Of a stretch of 64,000 nt of DNA, positions 27,476 through 36,278 are shown piece after piece (the first letter of the stretch is position 1; the number at the start of each line of letters is the position of its first letter). The notes under the pieces were generated by a model. That model was not told where the DNA came from. It made no database searches and saw nothing but the letters and a program-made list of their open reading frames with translations. Origin of the DNA: Nonomuraea jiangxiensis (GTDB lineage: Bacteria > Actinomycetota > Actinomycetes > Streptosporangiales > Streptosporangiaceae); the NCBI RefSeq assembly GCF_900099965.1, contig NZ_FNDJ01000016.1:1-64000 (forward strand). Direction: 5' to 3'. The translations under genes were made by a program, and so were the position numbers.

Positions 27476-27928
27476 ATGCAACGTACGAATTTCGGGGAGA
27501 TGGCCTGCTCCATCGCGCGCACCCTCGACGTGATCGGGGAGCCGTGGTCGCCCCTGATCCTGCGTGACGTGTGGGCCGGTATGAGCCGCTTCGACCAGCT
27601 CCAGGCCGATCTCGGGATCTCCCGCAAGGTGCTGACCGAGCGGCTCAACCACCTGGTCGACCAGGGCGTGTTCGAACGCCGTCCCTACGACAATCGGCCA
27701 CGCTACGAGTACCACCTGACGGCCAAGGGCGCCGAACTGGTCGACCTGCTCATGGTCATGACCCGCTGGGGAGACCGGTGGCTCGCCGGCGAGGCCGGCC
27801 CGCCCGTGCTCTACCGCCACCAGGCGTGCGGTGAGACCAGCCACGTCGACCTGCGCTGCGACCACTGCGGCGAGCCGATGCACGCCAGCGACATCGACCC
27901 GCTACCAGGCCCAGGCGCAGCCGTCTGA
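27476..27928 (+). CDS. HxlR-family transcriptional regulator
   Basis: 150 residues. The winged-helix core is GEPWSPLILRDVWAGMSRFDQ and RKVLTERLNHLVDQGVFERR, standard for HxlR proteins. After the DNA-binding part the C-terminus has a zinc-ribbon-like CGETSHVDLRCDHCGEP, which occurs in one HxlR subgroup and could hold a metal or sense redox state. It is transcribed away from the RibD-domain gene and probably regulates it. Confidence 0.88.
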   Translation: MQRTNFGEMACSIARTLDVIGEPWSPLILRDVWAGMSRFDQLQADLGISRKVLTERLNHLVDQGVFERRPYDNRPRYEYHLTAKGAELVDLLMVMTRWGDRWLAGEAGPPVLYRHQACGETSHVDLRCDHCGEPMHASDIDPLPGPGAAV

Positions 27929-28286
27929 CCGTGGCCTGGGGCCAAGGCCCGCGTCGTAGTCCCCGCCGGCTCGAACTCGGTGAATGCTTCCCCAGAAGTT
28001 CTGTCGTCCGCTACTACAGGTGACGCCACCACGCTGATCTGGTCCAGGAGCAGGATGTTCGAAGGCATCAATGACGCTCCGCGATGACACCGCGACCGGC
28101 CGGGAGTTGGAGGAGTTCACCCTCCCCGACCTGCCCGAGCGGATCTCGGCCAGGAAGGGCCACCTACTGTTCCACCAGGTTGTTGCCAACACTCTCAGCG
28201 TCTCGGATGTCTTCCCGTCGAGGTGTCCCTCCAACACACCCGGGCCCGGTTAGCCGCGTCGAGCGACGCCGTCGAAGACAGCAAGC
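27929..28286. other. Gap without a convincing gene
   Basis: 358 nt between convergent regulator genes. An open frame at 28071-28253 (60 codons, plus) has no ribosome site and no recognisable pattern. Third-position GC bias is weak in all frames. No hairpin terminator or other element stands out. Confidence 0.5.
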
Positions 28287-28877
28287 TCATCTCCGGGCCG
28301 AGTTGCCGGGGCCGATGACGGCCTGACTGCTGCGAAGGAACGAGGCGGCGACGGTCGCCGGCTGGTCGAGGTATCCGGCGACCATGGCGCCATCGCGGAT
28401 CAGCATGAGGTCGTCGGCGACATCTGCGGCGTTCGTGATTCCGAGCGGGGCGATGAGCTGTTCGAACGTCGTCTTGTTCCAGTGGCGATGCGCGTTGACA
28501 GCCTTGCGGATCGGGCTGTCGGGATCCGGGTATTCGGCGGCGGCGTTGATGAAGGGACAGCCGCGGAAGCCGGGTGCGCAGGCGATGATCCCGATCGCCT
28601 CGGAGATCACTCGCAGGGTGGCATCGACATCGCCGTCGCCCTGCTTGATCGCCTCACCGATGCCGTCCCGCTCCAACTGGGCGCGGCGTTCGAGGTAAGC
28701 GACGACGAGGTCGTCCTTGCTCTTGAAGTGCCGGTAGAACGTCACCTTCGTCGTGGCGGCGAGGTCGATGACCTTGTCGACGCTCACCGCGCGCAGCCCG
28801 TGCGCGTAGAACAGCTCGCTCGCCGCCTCAAGGAGTCGCTCGCGCATGGGGCTGTTCATGCTCGAGATCATACGCAT
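28287..28877 (-). CDS. TetR-family transcriptional regulator
   Basis: 196 residues. The N-terminal helix-turn-helix is complete (RLLEAASELFYAHGLRAVSV and KVTFYRHFKSKDDLV). The ligand domain has CAPGFRGCPFINAAAEY, as in the AcrR-like subgroup with TetR_C_11/33-type domains. The ATG at 28877 is preceded by GGAGG at 7 nt. It is divergent from a membrane protein gene with a clear palindrome between them, so it probably represses that gene and itself. Confidence 0.9.
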   Translation of the reverse strand: MRMISSMNSPMRERLLEAASELFYAHGLRAVSVDKVIDLAATTKVTFYRHFKSKDDLVVAYLERRAQLERDGIGEAIKQGDGDVDATLRVISEAIGIIACAPGFRGCPFINAAAEYPDPDSPIRKAVNAHRHWNKTTFEQLIAPLGITNAADVADDLMLIRDGAMVAGYLDQPATVAASFLRSSQAVIGPGNSARR

Positions 28878-28930
28878 CCCTCGTCCTCCCCTCTTGCGCC
28901 GGACCTCGCCACCGGGCTAACGTCAGCGCC

Positions 28931-28954
28931 GGTAGAGTTACTAGTCATTCTACC
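28931..28954. promoter_or_regulatory. Candidate TetR operator
   Basis: A 24-bp imperfect palindrome with outer arms GGTAGA/TCTACC and a symmetric centre ACTAGT, 29 nt before the membrane-protein ATG and 54 nt before the TetR start. Size and placement fit a TetR dimer site. Confidence 0.6.
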
Positions 28955-28982
28955 TACCCGTAGTGCGAGAAGAGAAGGAACG

Positions 28983-29543
28983 ATGATGACCACCACCCTC
29001 GACACGAACGCCGGCACCACCGCCGCGGCGTTGCGGAACCTCTACGTGGTGCGCTTCGGATTCGCCCTCATCTGGGCGGCCCTGCTGTTTCTGACCGGGC
29101 CGGCTCCCGGTCCGGTGAGCGTGGCACTGCTCGTGATCTACCCACTGTTCGACGTCGCCGCGGCCATCATCGATCTGCGCTCCTCCAAAACCGCCCGCCC
29201 CACCGCAGCCCTGTACGTCAACCTGGCCCTCAGCCTGCTCACCGCCGTCGGTCTGGCCGCCACGGCCGCCTCAAGCGTGCCCGGGGTGCTGCGCGTCTGG
29301 GGCGCTTGGGCAATCACCGCCGGAATCGTGCAGCTCATCGTGGCCGTCAGCCGCCGCAGGCTCGGCGGCCAATGGGCGATGATCCTCAGCGGGGCGATCT
29401 CCACGATCGCCGGAGCGGCGTTCATCCTCCAGGCCGGCACGCCGACCGCGTCGCTGACAAGCCTCGCCGGGTACGCGACCGTCGGCGGCGTCTTCTTCCT
29501 CATCTCCGCCCTCCGCCTGCACCGCACCGCGAAGAGCGCCTGA
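28983..29543 (+). CDS. Small polytopic membrane protein (DUF308/HdeD-like)
   Basis: 186 residues with about six hydrophobic segments (for example FGFALIWAALLFLTGPAP, VSVALLVIYPLFDVAAAIID, and a C-terminal GGVFFLISALRLHR). The repeated hairpin pattern and length match DUF308/HdeD-type proteins. AAGGA precedes the ATG. It is the probable target of the divergent TetR regulator. No transport or catalytic motif is seen. Confidence 0.8.
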   Translation: MMTTTLDTNAGTTAAALRNLYVVRFGFALIWAALLFLTGPAPGPVSVALLVIYPLFDVAAAIIDLRSSKTARPTAALYVNLALSLLTAVGLAATAASSVPGVLRVWGAWAITAGIVQLIVAVSRRRLGGQWAMILSGAISTIAGAAFILQAGTPTASLTSLAGYATVGGVFFLISALRLHRTAKSA

Positions 29544-29561
29544 ACCCCGCCCCGCTGCCGG

Positions 29562-29813
29562 ATGGCCGCCGCGCTCGACTACCGGCGGCTACGCGCGGCC
29601 GGGCAGGCGGAGCCCTTCTTCCGGGAGACCGGTCTGGACGTGGGGGACCTGTACCGGCGCCGCCAGGGCTGGGCCTCATTCCGGCACGCCGCCGGTCTCG
29701 ACGCCGCCGCGTCACCGCCCGACGAAGGACTCGGCCGCGCCCACCTCAAGAGATGCCCACCGGACAGCGTCCAGGCGAACCGTTGCCTCACCCCGGCATG
29801 GCTGCGAAGCTGA
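29562..29813 (+). CDS. Short ORF, possibly a remnant of a larger protein
   Basis: 83 codons. The first part (YRRLRAAGQAEPFFRETGLD, then VGDLYRRRQGWASFRHAAGL) looks like real protein, while the end (from about residue 60) does not. No ribosome site is visible. It may be a C-terminal fragment of a larger gene, fused by chance to downstream sequence. I do not assign a function. Confidence 0.3.
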   Translation: MAAALDYRRLRAAGQAEPFFRETGLDVGDLYRRRQGWASFRHAAGLDAAASPPDEGLGRAHLKRCPPDSVQANRCLTPAWLRS

Positions 29814-29854
29814 GCGCACCTCCCTACCCCTTCCACGCTCCTGATAGGGGTCTC

Positions 29855-31036
29855 GTGAGCAACGTGCTGATCTACAACCCGTACGACTACGCCATGCACG
29901 AGAATCCGTACCCGACGTACGCGCTCATGCGCGAGACGGCGCCCATCTACCGCAACGAGGAGGTGGACTTCTGGGCCCTGACCCGGCACGCCGACGTGTA
30001 CACCGCCGGCCGGGACCACACCACCTACAGCAACAGCCACGGCGTGAGCCTGGAGTTATGGTCCAAGGACATCGCCAAACGCCAGTCGTTCATCGCCATG
30101 GACCCGCCCGACCACACCCGATTCCGGGCACTGATCTCCCGAGCGTTCACGCCGAGACGAGTCGCCGAGCTGGGGCCGCGCATCCGGCAGATCACCCGCC
30201 ACTACCTGCACGCCGCGCTCGACGCCGGAGCCGAGTTCGACTTCATCGCCGACTTCGCCCAGAACATCCCCGCCGACGTCATCAGCGAGCTGGTCGGCGT
30301 GCCTGCGGCCGACCGCCGGCAGATCCTCCACTGGTCCAATGAGAGCGTGCACCGCGAAGAGGGCAGCGGCGCCGTCACCGCTTCGGCCGCCGACGCCACG
30401 CGCAAACTCCAGGGCTACTACCAGGAGCTCACCGCCGACCGGCGTGCCCACCCCGGCGACGACCTGCTGTCCGCGCTCATCGCCGCCGAGATCGACGGCG
30501 AGCGGCTGTCGGACACCGACATCCGCGCCGTGCTGTTGCTGCTGGGCGTGGCAGGCAATGAGTCCACGACCAAGATCCTCGGGAACGCCTGGTACCAGGC
30601 CGCCCGCCATCCCGGCCAGCGCAGCATCGCCTTCCGGCCCGGCCGGATCGGCGACTGGGTCGAGGAGACGCTCCGCTACGACACCTCCGGCCAGATGCTC
30701 GCCCGGCTCGTCACCCGTGACGTCGAATGGCATGGCACCGTGGTCCCGGCCGGCTCGCGGCTACTGCTGATCTTCGCCGCGGCCAACCACGACCCGCGGG
30801 TCTTCCCCGCGCCCGACACGTTCGATCTCGACCGCGACACCACCAAGGCGATCGCGTTCGGCACGGGGCCGCACTTCTGCCTGGGCGCGGCGCTGGCCAG
30901 GCTGGAGAGCCGGATCGTGCTCGAAGAACTGGTGGCGGCCGTGCACGAGGATTACGAGGTCGGTACGCCGATCCGCATGCACCACCCCAGCATCCGCGGT
31001 TTCCGGTCCCTGCCGACCACCATCAAGCCCCGATGA
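29855..31036 (+). CDS. Cytochrome P450
   Basis: 393 residues. Motifs: I-helix LLLGVAGNESTTK, K-helix EETLRYD (ExxR), and the heme loop FGTGPHFCLGAALARLE with the axial Cys at about 342. The I-helix has Ser where the conserved Thr of AG-x-(D/E)-T normally stands. The region after the I-helix (AARHPGQRSIAFRPG) is typical of soluble actinomycete P450s. The GTG at 29855 with AGGGG 4 nt upstream is chosen; an in-frame ATG at 29798 lacks a site. No ferredoxin gene is adjacent. The substrate is unknown. Confidence 0.92.
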   Translation: MSNVLIYNPYDYAMHENPYPTYALMRETAPIYRNEEVDFWALTRHADVYTAGRDHTTYSNSHGVSLELWSKDIAKRQSFIAMDPPDHTRFRALISRAFTPRRVAELGPRIRQITRHYLHAALDAGAEFDFIADFAQNIPADVISELVGVPAADRRQILHWSNESVHREEGSGAVTASAADATRKLQGYYQELTADRRAHPGDDLLSALIAAEIDGERLSDTDIRAVLLLLGVAGNESTTKILGNAWYQAARHPGQRSIAFRPGRIGDWVEETLRYDTSGQMLARLVTRDVEWHGTVVPAGSRLLLIFAAANHDPRVFPAPDTFDLDRDTTKAIAFGTGPHFCLGAALARLESRIVLEELVAAVHEDYEVGTPIRMHHPSIRGFRSLPTTIKPR

Positions 31037-31149
31037 TGGGAGAGCCGGCGGATAACGACGGCGTACTCGTCGGCGAACACCGCGCGGGTGATCGTGTCGA
31101 TGGAGGACCAGTGGTTGCCCTCCAGGGGCATGGTGTGCGTCGTGCAGTC

Positions 31150-31181
31150 GTCCCCGCCCCACGTGAGCGTGAGGCGGGGAC
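31150..31181. terminator. Bidirectional terminator between P450 and carboxypeptidase genes
   Basis: GTCCCCGCC and GGCGGGGAC form a perfect 9-bp stem, with a second small CACG/CGTG stem inside the loop. It lies between the convergent P450 and M14 genes, 13 nt from the latter's stop. Confidence 0.7.
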
Positions 31182-31193
31182 GATGTCAGGAGA

Positions 31194-33227
31194 TCAGCTC
31201 AGACGTACCGTCGCGGAGGACAGGCCGCCGCGAACGCTGACCGCGTTCACCTTGACCGTGTCGACGTTGCCCTTGGTCACCCGGAGCGTCACCTTCTGTG
31301 CCTTCCCGCCGTCCAGGTAGAACTCGGGAGCTTCGCCGACGACCCTCGCACCGTCGACCTTGACGGTGTCAGGGGTGACGATCTTGATCTCCTTCGCCTG
31401 CTCCAGTGCGGTGGGGATGCGGCCCGAGTTCGTGACGGTGGCGGTGATCTCGTGGGTCGCGCCGTCACTCTGGCCGCCCCTGAGCGGCTTCACCCTCACC
31501 TGCGAGAGGCTCACCTGCGGAAGCGACTCGGACAGGTAGAGGTTGAAGCGCGCCTGGTTCGCGGCCCACTGACCGATCAGGTCCGCGGACGGGTTCTGCG
31601 ACCAGAACTTGGGGTTGATCCCGCCGACCTCGACCTCGCCCAGCGTGGGGTGCTGGATCTTGGTCCACGGCAGGAAGCAGTTGGTACGGCCGTTCTCGGC
31701 GCACCACCGCGACCGCTCCCAGTCGGAGAACCTGTCGTCGCCGTCGTAGTCCTTGAAGTCACCGCCGTTCCACAGCTCGTCGCCGTACCAGATGGCGCCG
31801 TACTGGAAGTAGCCGAAGTCGGGCCCGTGACCGAACAGCGGCTCGGGCTCACCACCGTTGCGGGTGGCGTAGTCGATGTAGACGCTGCCGGTGTACCGGT
31901 AGCCGGTGAACCCGGCGCCCGCCTTGTCGAAGTGCTCGTACAGTTTGCGGTCGCTCGTGTACATGCACTCCTTCGGGTCACACGTCGACGGCCCGCGAAG
32001 GTGCATGGGCACCCGCGTGTCCATGCTGTTCACCACGCCGATGTTCGTGTGCGACATCAGCCAGGTGTAGACGTGACGGGTCTCCGGCTCCGACAAGGGG
32101 TACGCGCCGGCACCGCCCTGGGTCAGGTTCCGCCCCGTCGCGTCGGCGTCCGGCATCACGTGCCAGTTGTAGGGGTAGTTGCGGTGCAGGTCGAGGCCGC
32201 CGATACCGTCCTCGTTGGAAGCACCGTCACCGTCGCTGTCGACCCCTTCGGAGAACATGAGGTAGTCGCCCTTACCGGCGCCGACGTTGAGCATGACGGT
32301 CTTGGCCGGGTCGCGTTCGTCGATCACGTGCGTTCCCTTGCCGGCGCCGACGTACTGGCGCATCTGGCTCAGGTATCCGTCCTTGTTGAGGTCCTCGCCG
32401 GAGTCCTCGTCGAGCTTGCCGTCGCCGTCGTTGTCCTGCGGACGTACCGACGAGCGGTTCGTCTGGGCGGTGTAGAGGTACAGGTTGTGCCCGTCCGGGT
32501 TGTTGACCGGCCTGATGTAGAAGGCCTTCTCGGCGAGCAGTTCGTCGACCTTCTTGTCCTTGCCGGCCTGCGTGATCAGATGGTGCGCGAGCCACAGCGA
32601 ACTCTCGGCCGAGGACGTCTCGCCGGAGTGCCGGTTGCCTTCGAAGAAGGCGGCAGGTTTGTCGGTGTCGGCACCGGTGGACTTTTTCGTGATCGTCAGC
32701 TGGTAGATCGGCTGACCGCTGAAACTCTCCCCGACGACGTATAAGTCGACCAGGTCAGGATGATCGTGGGCCCACTTTTTCAGCCACCACTCGATCTCTA
32801 TCCCGGTATGGAAGTGGTCGAAGTCCATCTGCCCGGGCGCCTTCGGCTGCACTTGGGAGTACTTGACGACGTCGAAGGTGCTCTGCCCGTCACGCGCGCC
32901 GGCGATCGTGATGGTGGGGGTCGTCGGGGTGACGCTTCCCGGGAAGGGGCCCGGGTCCGTGGCCGGCTGCAGGCCGATGGTGTACTCCGCGGCCGAGGAC
33001 AGCACCTTGCCGTTGAATGCGACGGTGCCTTCTGTTCCCGTTCCCCGCAGGGGCGCATTTCCTATGACGACGGCGGCGCCCACCAGGAGGGCCGCCAATG
33101 CCGGGAGCGGGCGCTTAATACGCCGTGGTGAGCGGCGCGCCACCCGCTGTGAATGCGGAATCGCGGGATCGTGAGAGGACGCTTCTCGTTTGTCGGGTGA
33201 TGGATAAGAGTTGTCGGAGGAGCCCAC
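31194..33227 (-). CDS. Secreted zinc carboxypeptidase (peptidase family M14)
   Basis: 677 residues. After a long N-region with many Arg there is a hydrophobic export segment (LPALAALLVGAAVVIG). The M14 domain starts near residue 140: FFEGNRHSGETSS holds the zinc ligands His200 and Glu203, later GGLDLHRNYPYNW gives the NPDG-/third-His region, and the catalytic Glu should lie near the end of the domain. A long insertion carries DNDGDGKLDE, LNKDGYL and DSDGDGASNED, dockerin-like calcium loops. A C-terminal beta domain (about 560-677) ends the protein. The GTG at 33227 has CAGGAG 7 nt upstream. It is a probable extracellular peptidase, related to the actinomycete carboxypeptidase T/SG type. Confidence 0.88.
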   Translation of the reverse strand: MGSSDNSYPSPDKREASSHDPAIPHSQRVARRSPRRIKRPLPALAALLVGAAVVIGNAPLRGTGTEGTVAFNGKVLSSAAEYTIGLQPATDPGPFPGSVTPTTPTITIAGARDGQSTFDVVKYSQVQPKAPGQMDFDHFHTGIEIEWWLKKWAHDHPDLVDLYVVGESFSGQPIYQLTITKKSTGADTDKPAAFFEGNRHSGETSSAESSLWLAHHLITQAGKDKKVDELLAEKAFYIRPVNNPDGHNLYLYTAQTNRSSVRPQDNDGDGKLDEDSGEDLNKDGYLSQMRQYVGAGKGTHVIDERDPAKTVMLNVGAGKGDYLMFSEGVDSDGDGASNEDGIGGLDLHRNYPYNWHVMPDADATGRNLTQGGAGAYPLSEPETRHVYTWLMSHTNIGVVNSMDTRVPMHLRGPSTCDPKECMYTSDRKLYEHFDKAGAGFTGYRYTGSVYIDYATRNGGEPEPLFGHGPDFGYFQYGAIWYGDELWNGGDFKDYDGDDRFSDWERSRWCAENGRTNCFLPWTKIQHPTLGEVEVGGINPKFWSQNPSADLIGQWAANQARFNLYLSESLPQVSLSQVRVKPLRGGQSDGATHEITATVTNSGRIPTALEQAKEIKIVTPDTVKVDGARVVGEAPEFYLDGGKAQKVTLRVTKGNVDTVKVNAVSVRGGLSSATVRLS

Positions 33228-33541
33228 GGCAAATCTCCTGTCGTCACCTCGGTGATCGCCTCGCCGACCTGGGGCACGGCAATCACGTTCGATGTCGGGG
33301 GCGCCTCCCAACGGGTAATTCCACTGATCAAGGTAATCCACCGTTTTCTACCTGTAAAGATCATAATCGGCCTAACTGGTACATCAATCCCAGTTCCGGG
33401 CGTTTCGGCTGGTTCGCGCCGTGCGGTGGCCGGCTCCGCGGCCGGCGAACCGGCCTACGGCACCCCGCACACCCCCGGCCTTCGGTCGGTTCTCCTGCAT
33501 GTCTGCATGTGGGGTCCGTCCGAGCTGGGGCATGGCGACCA
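33228..33541. other. Gap without a convincing gene
   Basis: 314 nt between the M14 start and the sigma-factor stop. It should hold the promoter for the carboxypeptidase. Plus-strand open frames here (33252-33554) overlap neither a ribosome site nor a known pattern. Nothing else was seen. Confidence 0.5.
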
Positions 33542-34537
33542 TCAGAACGAATAACCGCGAAACCCTATTGGTCCGGCCGACCCAGATTGCGGAACTCGGG
33601 TGAACGTCGGCACCAGGCCAGGGTCGTTGAAGGCCGTGATGCGCGCGATCTGCGCCCCGATCAGCGTCAGGACCTGGACGCCGTGCCCCTCGTACCGGCC
33701 GTCACCCGCGCGCAGATAGGCGACGGCGGCCGGCTGGCCGTTGGCGCCGGCGGGCACCAGCCGGAACCGATCCCTGCTCAGCACCCGGCCGGCCAGGAAT
33801 CCGACGACGGCCCGGCGGCCGGTGAACCAGGTGTCGTTCGGCGGCATCTCCAGCTCGACATCGGCCCGCAGGAGATCGACCAGCGCGCCGGGGTCAGCCC
33901 GGGTGAACGCGTCGACGTAACCTTCGAGGAGGGTTCGGCGGGTTTCCTCGTCCGGCTCGGCCAGGTCGTCCTCGACCGGTCCCGCTTCGGCCAGGCGGAC
34001 CCGGGCACGGCGAAGCGCGCTGTCGACGGCCGCGGTCGTCGTGTCCAGCATCTCGGCGACCTCGGCCGTACGGAACTCCAGCACGTCCCGCAACGTCAGC
34101 ACCGCCCGCTGCCGGGCAGGCAGGAGCTGGAGCGCGGCGATGAACGCGAGCCGCACCCCCGTCCTGCCGGCCACGATCACCGCCGGGTCGTCGGCCCTGA
34201 ACAGCGCGTCGGGCGCCGGTTGGAGCCACGCCACCGACGGTTCGCGGGGAGCGACGGCCACCCGGTGATCGTCCGAAGGCGCGCCCAATCCCGAGGGAAG
34301 CGGCCGCCGCGAGCGGGTTTCCAGCGCCGTCAGACAGGCCATGGTGGCGATCTTGTACAGCCACCGGCGCACCGAAGATCGGCCCTCGAACCGGCCGAAC
34401 GCCCGCCATGCCCGCAGGTAGGTCTCCTGCACCAGGTCCTCGGCGTCATGGATGGAGCCGAGGATCCGGTAGCAGTGCGCGAGCAACTCCGGCCGGAACG
34501 GCTCGGCCAGTGCGGCGAACTCGGCGTCCGACAGCAT
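33542..34537 (-). CDS. ECF sigma factor with C-terminal SnoaL-like domain (SigG/TIGR02960-like)
   Basis: 331 residues. Region 2 is LLAHCYRILGSIHDAEDLVQ and YLRAWRAFGRFEGRSSVRRW; region 4 is LPARQRAVLTLRDVLEFRTA with EMLDTTTAAVDSALRRARVRL. The remaining about 125 residues form a SnoaL-like domain (LEGYVDAFTRADPGALVDLL, TWFTGRRAVVGFLAG), which in ECF groups of this type replaces an anti-sigma factor as internal control. The ATG at 34537 is used because GGGAGAAGG precedes it; an in-frame ATG at 34570 lacks a site. The SDR gene 46 nt upstream is probably in the same transcript. Confidence 0.88.
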   Translation of the reverse strand: MLSDAEFAALAEPFRPELLAHCYRILGSIHDAEDLVQETYLRAWRAFGRFEGRSSVRRWLYKIATMACLTALETRSRRPLPSGLGAPSDDHRVAVAPREPSVAWLQPAPDALFRADDPAVIVAGRTGVRLAFIAALQLLPARQRAVLTLRDVLEFRTAEVAEMLDTTTAAVDSALRRARVRLAEAGPVEDDLAEPDEETRRTLLEGYVDAFTRADPGALVDLLRADVELEMPPNDTWFTGRRAVVGFLAGRVLSRDRFRLVPAGANGQPAAVAYLRAGDGRYEGHGVQVLTLIGAQIARITAFNDPGLVPTFTRVPQSGSAGPIGFRGYSF

Positions 34538-34583
34538 TGCGCCTTCTCCCAGAGATGCTGTGCTGTCCACTGTAGGCGGCGGC

Positions 34584-35324
34584 TCAGCTGACCAGGCTCA
34601 GTCCGGCCCCGCTGACCAGGTACTCCGGAGCGCCGCCTGCGTCCATGGCGATTTCCACGACGGCCTTGGCGACCTGTTCCGGGGTGAGGATCGGCCTCAG
34701 GCCTTCGACGAAAGTGTCCTGATCGACGCCCTGGCGTGCGGCGTAGCCCGCGACCCCCACCGTGCCGACACCTCCCAACGGGGTCAGTTGGGGAAGCAGC
34801 GTGTGGAACCGGATGTTCAGCCCAGCCCGCTCCGATTCGTCGGCCGCGTAGCCGCGCAGGTATCTGATGGCCGCCTTCGCGCTGGCGTACCCACCGCTGA
34901 GCGGCGACCCGCCCAGGACGGCGCCGCTGGACATCGCGACGACCACGCTGCCGGGCGCCAGCGGCTCCCGCAACGCCGCCCGGATCCAGGCGAAGGCGTG
35001 CCGGGTGTCGGTGTGCCAGTGGCGGCTGAAGGTCTCCCAGGTCTGCTCGTGCAAGGGTGCCATGTGGGGCGTCGCCCCGGCGTTGAGGACGAGCAGGTCA
35101 GGACGGTGCTCGCGGATCACGCGCTGCGCGAGCCCTTCGTCGGTGGCATCGGCGGCGACGCCCGTGAAGCCCTCACCGAGTTCATCGCGTACGGCACGCA
35201 GCTCCCGCTCATCACGGGCGATACCGACGACGCAGGCGCCCGTGGCGGCGAGCGCGGCGGCGATCGCTCGCCCGAAGCCGCGACTGGCCCCGGTGACAAC
35301 GGCGGTTTTCAAGGAATCGGACAT
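34584..35324 (-). CDS. Short-chain dehydrogenase/reductase
   Basis: 246 residues, standard classical SDR length. The Rossmann motif is VVTGASRGFGRAIAAAL; LNAG is present as VLNAGATP; the catalytic Ser is in VVVAMSSGAVLGG and Tyr/Lys in GYASAKAAIRYL. The N-terminal nucleotide loop (GIARDERELRAV) with Arg suggests NADP(H). It precedes an ECF sigma factor with SnoaL domain. Such sigma factors often sit beside an oxidoreductase they control. Confidence 0.9.
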   Translation of the reverse strand: MSDSLKTAVVTGASRGFGRAIAAALAATGACVVGIARDERELRAVRDELGEGFTGVAADATDEGLAQRVIREHRPDLLVLNAGATPHMAPLHEQTWETFSRHWHTDTRHAFAWIRAALREPLAPGSVVVAMSSGAVLGGSPLSGGYASAKAAIRYLRGYAADESERAGLNIRFHTLLPQLTPLGGVGTVGVAGYAARQGVDQDTFVEGLRPILTPEQVAKAVVEIAMDAGGAPEYLVSGAGLSLVS

Positions 35325-35552
35325 GGGAGCCTCCGGCGTGGTGGTCGGGTTTCGTCCGCATCAAGACCAGCCGTCGAGAGGAAATCCGTCGCCGCAACCG
35401 AAACCAGAAATGTGATGTACGTCACTGGCGTTGGCGTCCGTGAAGACCGGGATCTGGTTTTATCGCGTGCCGCCCGGCCACCATTCGCGCCGCGTCCTCG
35501 CGGCGGGACACGGACCTGCCGGGACGATCGTGCTTGGTAGGGGTTTCATGCC

Positions 35553-36119
35553 ATGATGCCGGTGATGCCCGCTGACTTGATGTTGCGCTTGGCCCGCTCG
35601 GCGGTGTTCGCCGTGGTGTGTGCCGGGTTGGCGTCGGCGGCACATGTTCTGGCCGGTGGGACGGTGACGGCTCCGACGCTCGCGCTGGGCCTGGCGGTGG
35701 GGCTGGGGATCGGCCTGCCCGCCACCGGTCGCGAGCGGTCGTACGCGGTGATCCTGCCGCTGCTCGGGGCCGGACAGGTGATGTCGCACCTGCTGTTCTC
35801 CGGCCTTCCGCGTACGATCCTCTTCGAGACCGGGACGTATGCCGGCCACCACGCCCTCTCGCCGGACACGGGCATGCTGGTCTTCCACGCGGTGGCCACG
35901 CTGCTGACCGCGTGGTGGCTGGACCGGGGCGAGTCGGCCCTGTGGGCGCTGCTACGGCGGCTGGTCGCGGACGTCGTCTGGTTCCTGTATCGCCATCTCG
36001 TTCCCATGGAGCGGGTGGAGCGGATACCGGCGGGCGCGGAGCACGATCGACCGCTCGGTGACGCCGTACCGTTGTGGCTGTCCCATGCGGTGGTGCGGCG
36101 GGGTCCGCCGGTCGGCTGA
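35553..36119 (+). CDS. Integral membrane protein of unknown function
   Basis: 188 residues with four or five hydrophobic segments and the conserved pattern HHALSPDTGMLVFHAVATLL followed by TAWWLDRGESALWALLRRL. I recognise this pattern from actinomycete membrane proteins that often sit near metal-related genes, but no name can be assigned with confidence. Histidines before and inside a membrane segment could contact a metal. It lies just upstream of a metal-chelate importer and may belong with it. Confidence 0.7.
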   Translation: MMPVMPADLMLRLARSAVFAVVCAGLASAAHVLAGGTVTAPTLALGLAVGLGIGLPATGRERSYAVILPLLGAGQVMSHLLFSGLPRTILFETGTYAGHHALSPDTGMLVFHAVATLLTAWWLDRGESALWALLRRLVADVVWFLYRHLVPMERVERIPAGAEHDRPLGDAVPLWLSHAVVRRGPPVG

Positions 36120-36278
36120 CCCGCCTCACATCGACAACCTGGAAAGCGACCCGCGCCGCGCGTTCTCGTGCCGCCGGGCTGCCGCTGTGACCTGGTCGCC
36201 TCGATGAGGCGGGTGCCTTCGCGTTCTGGCTGAATCCCGGCAGCCGTCGTGGGCTGCCGCATGCGCGGAAGGGACCTC

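Noticed and set aside
28071..28253. 60-codon plus-strand ORF
   Set aside because: No ribosome site, no recognisable pattern and weak codon bias.
36120..36278. Possible cobalamin riboswitch before the FecCD operon
   Set aside because: No B12-box-like sequence or convincing folded core could be found by eye; a covariance search would be needed.
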